NCBI GenBank assembly: GCA_014075275.1
Contig: CP046179.1
Coordinates: forward strand, 1,249,932-1,313,931
DNA from: Boseongicola sp.
Lineage (GTDB): Bacteria; Pseudomonadota; Alphaproteobacteria; Rhodobacterales; Rhodobacteraceae
Length of the DNA stretch: 64,000 bases
Reading direction: 5' to 3'
Shown here piece after piece: positions 19,698-27,399 of this stretch; position 1 is the stretch's first letter, and each line of letters starts with the position of its first letter. Both the position numbers and the translations under genes were made by a program. The notes below the pieces were generated by a model. That model saw nothing but the letters and a program-made list of their open reading frames with translations, was not told the DNA's origin and did no database searches.

Positions 19698-20434
19698 TGC
19701 CCCAAACATGGATCATACTTGGTGCGACATCGACGATGGCAAAGGTTTTTGCCCGACAGGCTGCAATCCGGGGCGAAGGCGTTCTTCTGTGTGGTCGCGA
19801 TGCGGACGACATGCAGGTAACAGCCGGTGACTGTGCAGCGCGCGGTGCTCCGATTACTGAAGTCATTTCATTTGACGCCCGTAATCCGAAAAGTTTTGGC
19901 CCAATTCTGTCTCAGGCAGCCGATATTGAGGGCACAATCAGTGCTGCTGTTTTTGTCGGATCGATGCCCCCACAAGATGAGATTGACGCCGATCCGTCGC
20001 TGATCGAAGGCACCGTGACCGACAGTTTCACCGGTCCGGCACATTTCCTGACGCTTCTGGCGCCAATCATGGAACAGCGCAAAAGCGGTACGATTGTCGG
20101 TGTTGGTTCTGTCGCAGGCGACCGAGGCCGGCTGGGCAACTATGTGTACGGATCCGCAAAGGCGGGTTTTCACGCTTATCTTTCTGGTTTGCGCAATCGG
20201 ATGGGGCGCGAAGGTGTACACGTCATTACGGTTAAACCCGGCACTGTCGACACTGCTATGACCTGGGGTATGGACAAGCTGCCGTTTCTTGCGCAGCCAG
20301 AAAAAATCGTAACAGACATCTTCCGGGCCGTTGATCGCAAGAAAAACGTGATCTATTCGCCATTCATTTGGTGGCCGGTAATGACGGTGATCAAATCGAT
20401 CCCCGAACGCATCTTTAAGAAGTTGGCAATTTAA
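19697..20434 (+). CDS. dprE2: DprE2-like SDR reductase (decaprenylphosphoryl-2-keto-ribose reductase)
   Basis: Reduces the 2-keto intermediate made by DprE1 to polyprenyl-phospho-arabinose. The 245-aa short-chain dehydrogenase has an N-terminal nucleotide site (ILGATSTMAKVFA), the catalytic Tyr/Lys pair in YVYGSAKAGFHAYLSGL, and a C-terminus (IPERIFKKLAI) closely matching mycobacterial DprE2. Its ATG overlaps the dprE1 stop. The pairing makes the assignment firmer than SDR similarity alone would. Confidence 0.88.
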   Translation: MPQTWIILGATSTMAKVFARQAAIRGEGVLLCGRDADDMQVTAGDCAARGAPITEVISFDARNPKSFGPILSQAADIEGTISAAVFVGSMPPQDEIDADPSLIEGTVTDSFTGPAHFLTLLAPIMEQRKSGTIVGVGSVAGDRGRLGNYVYGSAKAGFHAYLSGLRNRMGREGVHVITVKPGTVDTAMTWGMDKLPFLAQPEKIVTDIFRAVDRKKNVIYSPFIWWPVMTVIKSIPERIFKKLAI

Positions 20435-20612
20435 CGAGAGTAATGTCGGGTTCGGGCGTCGCGTCGTTGGCCGATCGACCCCAAATTACTCACCAAAACC
20501 TGAAACTTTTACCTACTATATATATAGACAGCGAATTTCCGAGGTTTTTAGCGCCAACCTGACCGTTCAAATAGTGCCTGTCTGATTGCTCAGCGGTTCG
20601 CGGATCAATCTG

Positions 20613-21485
20613 TTACCCACCACTTCTTGATGCCATTGGCCCCACAAAGACACATCCATCGGTCACCAAATCGGGCGGCGTCATACAAAGCCCGCGCGCA
20701 ACATTCCATGCGGCCAACACTTTCGGCACATAAGCGCGAGTCTCTGCGAACGGTGGCACGCCGCTATGCTTTGCGACAGCACCCTCACCGGCATTGTATC
20801 CAGCGAGGGCCAAAACGGGGTCTTTGTCGAATTCTTACAGCAACCAATCCAAGTAGGCCACGCCACCGCGGATATTCTGCCGTGGATCACCACTGTTGCT
20901 AACGCCAAATCGCTTTGCAGTTGCTGGGATAAGCTGCATCAGACCTTCTGCGCCGGCATGGCTGACCGCATCTACTCGCCCGGCACTTTCGACCGAAATA
21001 ACCGCCAATACCAAAGCTGGAGATACATCTGTGCCTATGGTTGCGGTAAGGATATCTATGCCATGGCTCTCTGCAATTCGTCGTAGCGTTTGCAGTCTTG
21101 GAGTTCCAACTTTGGTTGCCCCACGCTGCACAGCGACGATTGCATCCTGAAATCTGTCAGAAGCATTGACCCCTATGGCCGGCGAAACCGCCTCCCAATA
21201 CCAGTCATAGTCGGTTGGTGCCTGGGGTATTAACCCCGCCGGTAATTGGGTTGCAGCATCTGGACGCGGGTCTCCGGGTCGCCTTGGCTCGCTTCCAGGT
21301 GTAATCCAGTAAGTTTCCGCGTTGGGATCGATCTGCACTTTTATCCGTTGTCGGGAGTCACCGCCGGGCACGCCAACGCGTTTAAAGGTGAAATCTCCAC
21401 CTTCCTGACCGGTCTGGGCTGCGAGTTGCACCGGATTCATCCAAATAACCAGAATCATAACAATTCCGGTTCGCATAAAACTCAT
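20613..21485 (-). pseudogene. Lytic transglycosylase (SLT domain) with an in-frame stop
   Basis: A periplasmic murein lytic transglycosylase gene. A signal peptide (MSFMRTGIVMILVIWMNPVQ) is followed by a spacer and the SLT domain: VESAGRVDAVSHAGAEGLMQ (catalytic Glu in ES) and GVAYLDWLL. There a TAA codon (20837-20835, codon 217) interrupts the frame. Translation beyond it continues in the same frame with EFDKDPVLALAGYNAGEGAV and a normal C-terminus. The truncated product lacks the AGYNAGEG motif and is probably inactive. A single base change (such as AAA to TAA) explains it; a sequencing error is also possible. It converges with dprE2. Confidence 0.85.
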
Positions 21486-21554
21486 CTCAATGAAGCGAGA
21501 AATTCTGCACATACTTGAAAATGTCGCAAAGTCTGGCCCGAGAGACCAGAGCAA

Positions 21555-21787
21555 TTGGGCAGATTGTTCACGCTATGTGCAAAGTCAGGCTCGATAACGA
21601 GTATTTAACCATTCAGGATTACGAGTGAATACAGGTTAAGTAATATAATTCAGTTACTTACGAAATATATCAGTATTAATCATTATCGAACCAAAATTGT
21701 ACAAGAGGCGACAAACTCTCGCCCTAATTGACCTGCCATATAGCCCCCATGCCAAGACGGCATTGGATCGAAAGTGAGAGATTGGTC
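21555..21787. other. AT-rich upstream region of the Flp pilin genes
   Basis: About 230 bp without a gene, clearly more AT-rich than its neighbours, carrying the promoter of the pilin genes. A lone CtrA-like half site TTAACCAT is present near 21607, but no full TTAA-N7-TTAA box. Confidence 0.5.
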
Positions 21788-21820
21788 CGCTCAGTCGTCA
21801 AGGTGATTTGAAACTGAGCG
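21788..21820 (+). promoter_or_regulatory. Stem-loop in the flp1 leader
   Basis: CGCTCAGT and ACTGAGCG form a perfect 8-bp stem with a 17-nt loop, ending 9 nt before the GGAGGGA ribosome binding site. It could stabilise the pilin mRNA or modulate ribosome access. Confidence 0.45.
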
Positions 21821-21839
21821 TGCTTTAATGGAGGGACAC

Positions 21840-22025
21840 ATGAACCTGTTCAACGCTTTTCTTAACGACGAATCCGGTGCCGTAACTGTCGACTGGGTTG
21901 TACTGACTGCTGCTATCGTAGGTCTGGGCATCGCTGTTCTGACTTCCGTCGGTAACGGCACCACGACTTTGGCAGACAAAGTTTCTAGCCACATGTCCAC
22001 TCGTGACGTGACCACGACTTACTAA
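21840..22025 (+). CDS. Flp-type pilin 1, 61 aa
   Basis: Small Flp/Fap pilin subunit of the Tad pilus. A short basic/acidic leader (MNLFNAFLNDESG) is followed by the hydrophobic helix AVTVDWVVLTAAIVGLGIAV. Cleavage after Gly would leave a mature pilin with Asp at +5 and Trp at +6, where classical Flp pilins have Glu and Tyr. The ATG at 21840 has GGAGGGA at good spacing. The protein is nearly identical to flp2 in its first 50 residues, a recent tandem duplication. Confidence 0.88.
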   Translation: MNLFNAFLNDESGAVTVDWVVLTAAIVGLGIAVLTSVGNGTTTLADKVSSHMSTRDVTTTY

Positions 22026-22046
22026 TACGGAACTGGAGTAACTAAG

Positions 22047-22232
22047 ATGAAAATGTTCAACGCATTTCTTAATGACGAATCTGGCGCGGTCACAGTTGAC
22101 TGGGTTGTTCTGACAGCTGCAATCGTGGGCCTGGGCATCGCTGTCCTGAGCTCGGTCGGTAACGGCACAACTGCACTGGCAGACAAAGTTTCCAGCCACA
22201 TGGCCGGCAAAAGCGTTACCACAACTTACTAA
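22047..22232 (+). CDS. Flp-type pilin 2, 61 aa
   Basis: Second copy of the pilin, 21 bp after the first, with the same leader (DESG) and helix and minor changes in the tail (MAGKSVTTTY). GGAG precedes the ATG. A terminator follows 25 bp downstream, so the two pilins can form a short abundant transcript. Confidence 0.88.
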   Translation: MKMFNAFLNDESGAVTVDWVVLTAAIVGLGIAVLSSVGNGTTALADKVSSHMAGKSVTTTY

Positions 22233-22257
22233 GTTCTGGTTTCCAAATACTACGATC

Positions 22258-22286
22258 AAAGGTCGCGCAGCATTGCGCGGCCTTTT
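22258..22286 (+). terminator. Terminator after the pilin pair
   Basis: AAAGGTCGCGC pairs with GCGCGGCCTTT (one G-T pair) around a short loop and is followed by TTTT. It probably limits read-through from the pilin genes. Confidence 0.75.
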
Positions 22287-22401
22287 CTACTTCTTCGGGA
22301 AACAGTTCATCCTCGATTAGCTAACCCGACGCCCAAGTACAGCCACAATCAGATGAAAGTCTGCGTGAGAGGCTCGGTGGGCAAACCTGGAGTAAGACCG
22401 A

Positions 22402-22590
22402 ATGCGCGGAATGTTTGACAAGTTTGTTTGCGACGAAAGCGGTGCAATTACCGTTGATTTCGTTGTATTGACTGCCGCGTTGGTAGGACTTTCAGCTGCT
22501 GTTATGAGTTCCATGGCGAAAGGTGCCTTGCACCATTCCGACGGTTTGGGTGCACACCTGAACCAGGTTACTCCAACAACAACCTACTAA
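22402..22590 (+). CDS. Flp-type pilin-like protein 3, 62 aa
   Basis: A third, diverged member: leader MRGMFDKFVCDESG then AITVDFVVLTAALVGLSAAV. The +5/+6 residues are Asp and Phe. The tail differs (HHSDGLGAHLNQVTPTTTY) but keeps the TTTY end shared with flp1 and flp2. It has its own GGAG site and its own upstream region after the terminator. It may be a minor pilin. Confidence 0.82.
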   Translation: MRGMFDKFVCDESGAITVDFVVLTAALVGLSAAVMSSMAKGALHHSDGLGAHLNQVTPTTTY

Positions 22591-22746
22591 AATGCCATCT
22601 GGGCCCGCCCGTCCAGATCAACATTGCACGACATCTCCCCCTTTCATCCACGGTTTCGCCACAATCGATCTCCATAAACCGAGGGGAATATATCGGGTGG
22701 CTGGGGCGTCGCGCACGACCAAGCCAAAAACCAGAGAGGAATAGTC

Positions 22747-23586
22747 ATGCGTTTGGTGTTTGGGTTTGTCCTGTTGATCGGCTTGGGATTAGCCGGCGGG
22801 GCGGTCTACATGGCCAGAGATTTCATTGGACAACAACAGGCACAGCTTGCTGAAGCCGAGCTAGCAAAAGAAGCGATTGTTCCGACGGTCCAGGTTTACG
22901 TTGTCAACAAACAGATGCGATATGGGCAGAGACTTACGGTCGAAGACGTCAATACCGTTAGATGGCCGGTAGCGGCAGTGCCAGAAGGGGCATTTGTCTC
23001 TGAGGAAGGGCTGTTTCCAAAAGGATTGGAAATAACAAGGTCCATCCTGCGCACCATGGAGCCAAACGAGGCTGTCATGGCGATCAAAGTTACAGGTCCA
23101 GGCGAAGATGCAGGTGTTTCATCGCGCCTCAGCCCCGGAATGCGTGCTTTCGCGATTCGAACCGATGTGACCAGCGGCGTATCAGGCTTTCTGCGTCCAG
23201 GTGACCGTGTTGATATCTACTGGACTGGCAAGGGCACGAACGGCGAAGGCGTAACTAAGTTGATCGATGCTGGCGTTCGTTTGATCGCAATTGACCAATC
23301 AGCAGATGAAGATCGCAACCATCCGACGGTTGCCCGAACAGTTACCGTCGAATTGAATCCACGCCAGGTCGCGTCGTTGGCGCAAGCCCAGGCGACGGGT
23401 AGACTGTCACTGTCTCTTGTCGGTGCGGACGATGTTCTGGTCTCAGAATCTGTCGAGGTTGACCAACGTGATTTGCTAGGAGTCGTAGAACAAGTGGTCG
23501 TCGAAGCACCAAAAGAACGTGTTTGTACGATCCGTCGACGTAGCGGAGAAGAGGTCGTTGTCATACCAATTCCGTGCACGAACTAA
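22747..23586 (+). CDS. cpaB: Flp pilus assembly protein CpaB (RcpC)
   Basis: Inner-membrane-anchored periplasmic protein of the Tad machine, thought to link the secretin to the pilus or to bind peptidoglycan. The 279-aa sequence has one N-terminal transmembrane helix (about 3-20), an SAF domain (about 50-115, with RYGQRLTVEDVNTVRWP) and the RcpC domain (GMRAFAIRTDVTSGVSGFLRPGDRVDIYW). A strong terminator follows directly, separating it from cpaC. Confidence 0.9.
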   Translation: MRLVFGFVLLIGLGLAGGAVYMARDFIGQQQAQLAEAELAKEAIVPTVQVYVVNKQMRYGQRLTVEDVNTVRWPVAAVPEGAFVSEEGLFPKGLEITRSILRTMEPNEAVMAIKVTGPGEDAGVSSRLSPGMRAFAIRTDVTSGVSGFLRPGDRVDIYWTGKGTNGEGVTKLIDAGVRLIAIDQSADEDRNHPTVARTVTVELNPRQVASLAQAQATGRLSLSLVGADDVLVSESVEVDQRDLLGVVEQVVVEAPKERVCTIRRRSGEEVVVIPIPCTN

Positions 23587-23607
23587 TCCTTACTTGTCAT
23601 GAACGTG

Positions 23608-23645
23608 AAAAAGCGCCACCATATGAGGTGGCGCTTTTTCTTTTT
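23608..23645 (+). terminator. Strong rho-independent terminator between cpaB and cpaC
   Basis: AAAAAGCGCCACC and GGTGGCGCTTTTT form a perfect 13-bp stem with a 6-nt loop, followed by a T-rich run. It lies 22 bp after the cpaB stop. Confidence 0.92.
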
Positions 23646-23798
23646 GCCGCAATCATTGGGTGGTGTGTTGCGGGTTATCCACATAAGGTTTTCCATTCAA
23701 CCGCCTGATTGTTGCAATAAATTAACGCTTGCATCATCGTGCCCGACATACGGGCGTAGAGACCCGGAAACTGAGGCGTGATCGGAAAGGCAGGTCAC

Positions 23799-25223
23799 AT
23801 GACATTTAATAGGTTGTTAAAGGCGGCGGTAATTGGATTTGCCGTGTCAGCTGCGGCGGTGTCCCACGCAGGGGCGCAGTCATTATCGGTTATGCAAGGA
23901 GAAGTTTCTTCAGCATTGCAGGTTCCCATGAACCGCGCGATCGTTGTTGAAGCTGATGCTCCTTTTGCAGAACTGAGTATTGCAAACCCAGGCATCGCGG
24001 ATATTTCGACATTGTCGGACCGCACCATTTACGTGCTGGGTAAAGCTCCGGGTCGCACGACCTTGACGCTTCTTGGACCGGACGGTCGCTTGATCACCAA
24101 CGTTGAGGTGCAAGTAACTCCGGATATCGCAGAGTTCAAAGAACGCCTGCGTCAAATCCTTCCAGGCGAGCCCGTCGAAGTGCGGACCGCAAACGACGGC
24201 ATCGTTCTTTCTGGTGTTGTTTCATCCATTGCTCGACTTGATCGCGCATTGGACCTTGCAAATCGCTATGCACCAGATCGGGTTTCTAACCTGATGGTTG
24301 TTGGCGGAACCCAGCAGGTGATGTTGAAAGTTCGCTTCGCAGAAGTTCAGCGCCGGGTCATCAAAGACCTTTCCGCTGGTCTCAACATCATCCAGGCAGG
24401 CAGCGATGCCGCGATCTCGGCAGCGGCCGGCTCCGGCCAGCTTGTTCCGGGTGGAACGCTTGGTCAGCCTGGCTCAACAGTTCTGAACGTTGACAGCACG
24501 TCAACAGGTCAGTTCGGCATCGGGTTTGATGTTGGTAGCGTGGCGTTTGGTGTCCTTCTTGAAGCTCTGGAAACCAAGAACCTGGTTCGCACACTCGCTG
24601 AACCTAACCTGACAGCACTGTCGGGTCAGGAAGCCAGCTTCCTTGCTGGTGGCGAATATCCGATCCCGGTTGTTGACCAGGACGGCGCGGTTACCATTGA
24701 TTACAAGCCTTTCGGTGTTCAACTGAACTTCACGCCACGTGTTGTTGACGGCCACCGCATCAACTTGGAACTGAACGCCGCTGTATCAGCAATTGATCTT
24801 GGCACTTCAGTCACCAACTCGGGCTTCTCGGTCAACGCGTTTACTCGCCGCGAAACGAAAACCACAGTTGAAATGCTGGACGGTCAAAGCTTTGCCATCG
24901 CCGGTCTTCTTCAGGACGACTTCCGCGACTCGGCAGCGCAGGTTCCTTGGTTGGGTGACATTCCAATCCTTGGTGCCCTGTTCCGCAGTGCAAACTACGA
25001 ACGCAACCAATCGGAACTGGTTGTCATCATCACCCCGCATCTGGTCACTCCGACCCGTGGCGAGGCGCTGGCGCTTCCAACTGATCGTGTTCGTATCCCC
25101 ACCGAGTCTGAATTGTTCCTCTTCGGCCAAACAGCCCGGCCTGCGGGATCTCCGCAGACAGGTGCTGCAGCTGAAGTGGCCAAACAGGACTTTGGCGGCT
25201 CCTATGGCTACGTGATGGAGTGA
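23799..25223 (+). CDS. cpaC: Outer-membrane secretin CpaC (RcpA)
   Basis: Forms the outer-membrane channel for Flp pili. The 474-aa protein has a signal peptide (cleavage near SHAGAQS), an N-terminal pilus-assembly domain (about 30-100, with YVLGKAPGRTTLTLLGPDG), a BON-like segment and the secretin domain (about 230-430) including VPWLGDIPILGALFRS and ELVVIITPHLV. The ATG at 23799 is preferred; an in-frame GTG 21 bp earlier is possible. It starts a new unit after the terminator and ends 5 bp before the OmpA lipoprotein gene. Confidence 0.93.
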   Translation: MTFNRLLKAAVIGFAVSAAAVSHAGAQSLSVMQGEVSSALQVPMNRAIVVEADAPFAELSIANPGIADISTLSDRTIYVLGKAPGRTTLTLLGPDGRLITNVEVQVTPDIAEFKERLRQILPGEPVEVRTANDGIVLSGVVSSIARLDRALDLANRYAPDRVSNLMVVGGTQQVMLKVRFAEVQRRVIKDLSAGLNIIQAGSDAAISAAAGSGQLVPGGTLGQPGSTVLNVDSTSTGQFGIGFDVGSVAFGVLLEALETKNLVRTLAEPNLTALSGQEASFLAGGEYPIPVVDQDGAVTIDYKPFGVQLNFTPRVVDGHRINLELNAAVSAIDLGTSVTNSGFSVNAFTRRETKTTVEMLDGQSFAIAGLLQDDFRDSAAQVPWLGDIPILGALFRSANYERNQSELVVIITPHLVTPTRGEALALPTDRVRIPTESELFLFGQTARPAGSPQTGAAAEVAKQDFGGSYGYVME

Positions 25224-25228
25224 GACAC

Positions 25229-25900
25229 ATGACCAACAAGATCAAAACATTTCTTGTCGGGGCCAGCGTGCTCGCTCTGACGGCCTGCGGAGAAGGCACT
25301 GCCTTTGACAGCTTCAATGAAGAAGCAGGCGCTTACATCGACGAAGGCGGCTTCGGCAACCCGACGATGAATAACACTCAGATCCAGAACGGTGATCAAA
25401 CTTTCCTGGCCAACCTGAACCAGCGCTTCGCAGCAGAAGTGCCGACGATGGTGACCTTCGAGTTTGACAAGTCGGTTCTTGACGCTGACGCAAAAGCGGT
25501 TCTTCGCGAACAGGCAGATTGGATCCGCCAGTTCCCGGAAATCCAGTTTAGCGTCTTCGGTCACACCGATGCCGTTGGATCGGATGCCTACAACAAGGCA
25601 TTGGGTAAGCGCAGGGCGAACGCCGCGGTCAACTATCTGGCAAGCCAAGGTGTAAGTCGTTCACGTTTGAAAGCGCTGGTATCGTTCGGGGAAACACGCC
25701 CCGCCGTTGATACCGACGCTCGCGAACGCCGCAACCGCCGGACTGTAACAGAAGTTTCCGGTGTGGTTGATAGCCATCCGATGGTTCTGAACGGCAAATA
25801 CGCCCAAGTTATCTGGCGTGAGTATGTGCGCAGCGCGACTATGCCACAGCAGATCGGCGGCGGCGGGCTTCAGGCAATTTCCGGCCAAGCTGGCAACTAA
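25229..25900 (+). CDS. OmpA-family lipoprotein of the Tad locus
   Basis: A 223-aa lipoprotein: signal with lipobox LALTAC (Cys at about 19), then an OmpA C-terminal peptidoglycan-binding domain (about 75-185) with FEFDKSVLDADAKAVL and GHTDAVGSDAYNKALGKRRA. It sits where other Tad loci encode CpaD/RcpB, so it may anchor the secretin to the cell wall. The ATG at 25229 follows the cpaC stop by 5 bp. A terminator follows. Confidence 0.85.
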   Translation: MTNKIKTFLVGASVLALTACGEGTAFDSFNEEAGAYIDEGGFGNPTMNNTQIQNGDQTFLANLNQRFAAEVPTMVTFEFDKSVLDADAKAVLREQADWIRQFPEIQFSVFGHTDAVGSDAYNKALGKRRANAAVNYLASQGVSRSRLKALVSFGETRPAVDTDARERRNRRTVTEVSGVVDSHPMVLNGKYAQVIWREYVRSATMPQQIGGGGLQAISGQAGN

Positions 25901-25922
25901 TCGCTTCCACATAAGCGTTTCC

Positions 25923-25948
25923 AAGGGCGGCCAATGGCCGCCCTTTTT
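25923..25948 (+). terminator. Terminator after the OmpA lipoprotein
   Basis: AAGGGCGGCC and GGCCGCCCTT form a perfect stem with a 3-nt loop, followed by T residues. It closes the cpaC-ompA unit. Confidence 0.9.
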
Positions 25949-26129
25949 GCGTCTACCGTCTCTTAATACCGAATAATTACGGTTTTTTGGCCACAATGTC
26001 GCCGAGATTGACCTTCAGGTTCCATCCAAGGGGAGACCTTTCTGCATAGATTCGTGTGCGTCGATCTCCCGTTCGGTTTGGTGGGTACCGTGTGGTTCGG
26101 GCCCGGGCTGGAAAGAAGGACGTAGGGGT

Positions 26130-27380
26130 ATGACGAGCAACGCGGCAGTTCAGGAAGAACCAGCGCCAATCCTGGCTTGCACCATCAGTCGGGAAGTCCA
26201 AAACTTCGATCTTTTGATCGAAGACATGGAAGCCGAGTGTGGTGAAAGCTGGGGCGATTTGTCATTTCAGGACGCCGAAGTTTTCCTGAAGCAACCGGAT
26301 GCTGCATCACTGGAATTTGTGGCGATCGCCATTGATCAGGAAGATGAAGCAAACATCGATCTGGTTGCCGATCTGGTTAAAACCGCCAAAGAGAACAATA
26401 TCAAAGCCATAGTCATAGCAGAGGAGGTCAGCCCGATTGCGCTGCACCAGTTACTGAAACTTGGCGCCGAAGAATTTGTCCCCTACCCGCTTCCGGATGG
26501 GGCATTGCACGATGCCATCGAACGGATGCGCCGGGCTGCCAATATGGCATCCCAAGAAGTACCGGACGAAATGCGCACCAAGATCAAAGCAACGGGCGAC
26601 CGCGACGGTGTGGTTCTGCCGGTTCAGGGTCTTGCAGGCGGTTCCGGCACAACGACATTTGCCGTAAATCTGGCCTGGGAACTTTCAAACATCGAGGACG
26701 ATGGTGAACCGGTTCGGGTTTGTTTGCTGGACCTGGATCTTCAGTTTGGATCGGTCTCAACGTATTTGGACCTGCCGCGCCGCGAAGCCGTTTTTGAGCT
26801 TCTCCAAGATACAGCCTCGATGGACAGCGACAGTTTTATGCAGGCGCTTTTGACCTTCAATGAACAGCTTCATGTTCTGACGGCACCCAGCGAGCTTATT
26901 CCGTTCGACATGATCAATCAGGAAGATATTGAAAAGATCGTCGAAGTGGCACGAACAAACTTTGACTATGTTGTCATCGACATGCCGCACAACGTGGTGA
27001 TGTGGACCGAAACCGTTCTGCATGCCGCACATGTTTACTTCGCAATGACCGAATTGGATATGCGGTCTGCGCAAAATACACTTCGCATGATCCGCGCGCT
27101 TAAAGGCGAGGAACTGCCAGTGAATAAACTTCGTTATGTTCTGAACCGTGCGCCGAAGTTCACCGATCTGACAGGCAAGAGCCGGGTCAAGCGCATGGCT
27201 GAAAGTCTGGACATCAAAATCGAAGTGATGATGCCCGATGGAGGCAAGCAGGTTGTTCAGGCGAACGATCATGGCGTCCCATTGAGCGAAGTCGCAACCA
27301 AGAATCCGCTTCGCAAAGAAGTTCAGAAACTCGCCGAATCAATTCACGAGACCAATCTTGAGGCCGTCGAAGGCGCTTAA
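26130..27380 (+). CDS. cpaE: Pilus assembly ATPase-like protein CpaE (TadZ)
   Basis: Polar localisation factor of the Tad machine. The 416-aa protein has an N-terminal receiver-like domain (about 10-140) and a ParA/MinD-like domain (about 155-400). The P-loop reads AGGSGTTT at 169-176, where a MinD-type protein has KGGxGKT: both signature lysines are replaced (Ala169, Thr174). Hydrolysis may therefore be lost, as suggested for some TadZ proteins. LLDLDLQFGSVSTYLDLP is the switch region. It leads the cpaEF-tadBCD-cpaA unit. Confidence 0.9.
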   Translation: MTSNAAVQEEPAPILACTISREVQNFDLLIEDMEAECGESWGDLSFQDAEVFLKQPDAASLEFVAIAIDQEDEANIDLVADLVKTAKENNIKAIVIAEEVSPIALHQLLKLGAEEFVPYPLPDGALHDAIERMRRAANMASQEVPDEMRTKIKATGDRDGVVLPVQGLAGGSGTTTFAVNLAWELSNIEDDGEPVRVCLLDLDLQFGSVSTYLDLPRREAVFELLQDTASMDSDSFMQALLTFNEQLHVLTAPSELIPFDMINQEDIEKIVEVARTNFDYVVIDMPHNVVMWTETVLHAAHVYFAMTELDMRSAQNTLRMIRALKGEELPVNKLRYVLNRAPKFTDLTGKSRVKRMAESLDIKIEVMMPDGGKQVVQANDHGVPLSEVATKNPLRKEVQKLAESIHETNLEAVEGA

Positions 27381-27399
27381 GTGACAAAGGAGCAAGCCG

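Noticed and set aside
23806-23820. TTAA-N7-TTAA match inside the start of cpaC
   Set aside because: It falls within the coding sequence a few codons after the ATG and is explained by Leu/Asn/Lys codons; a CtrA role is not supported by position.
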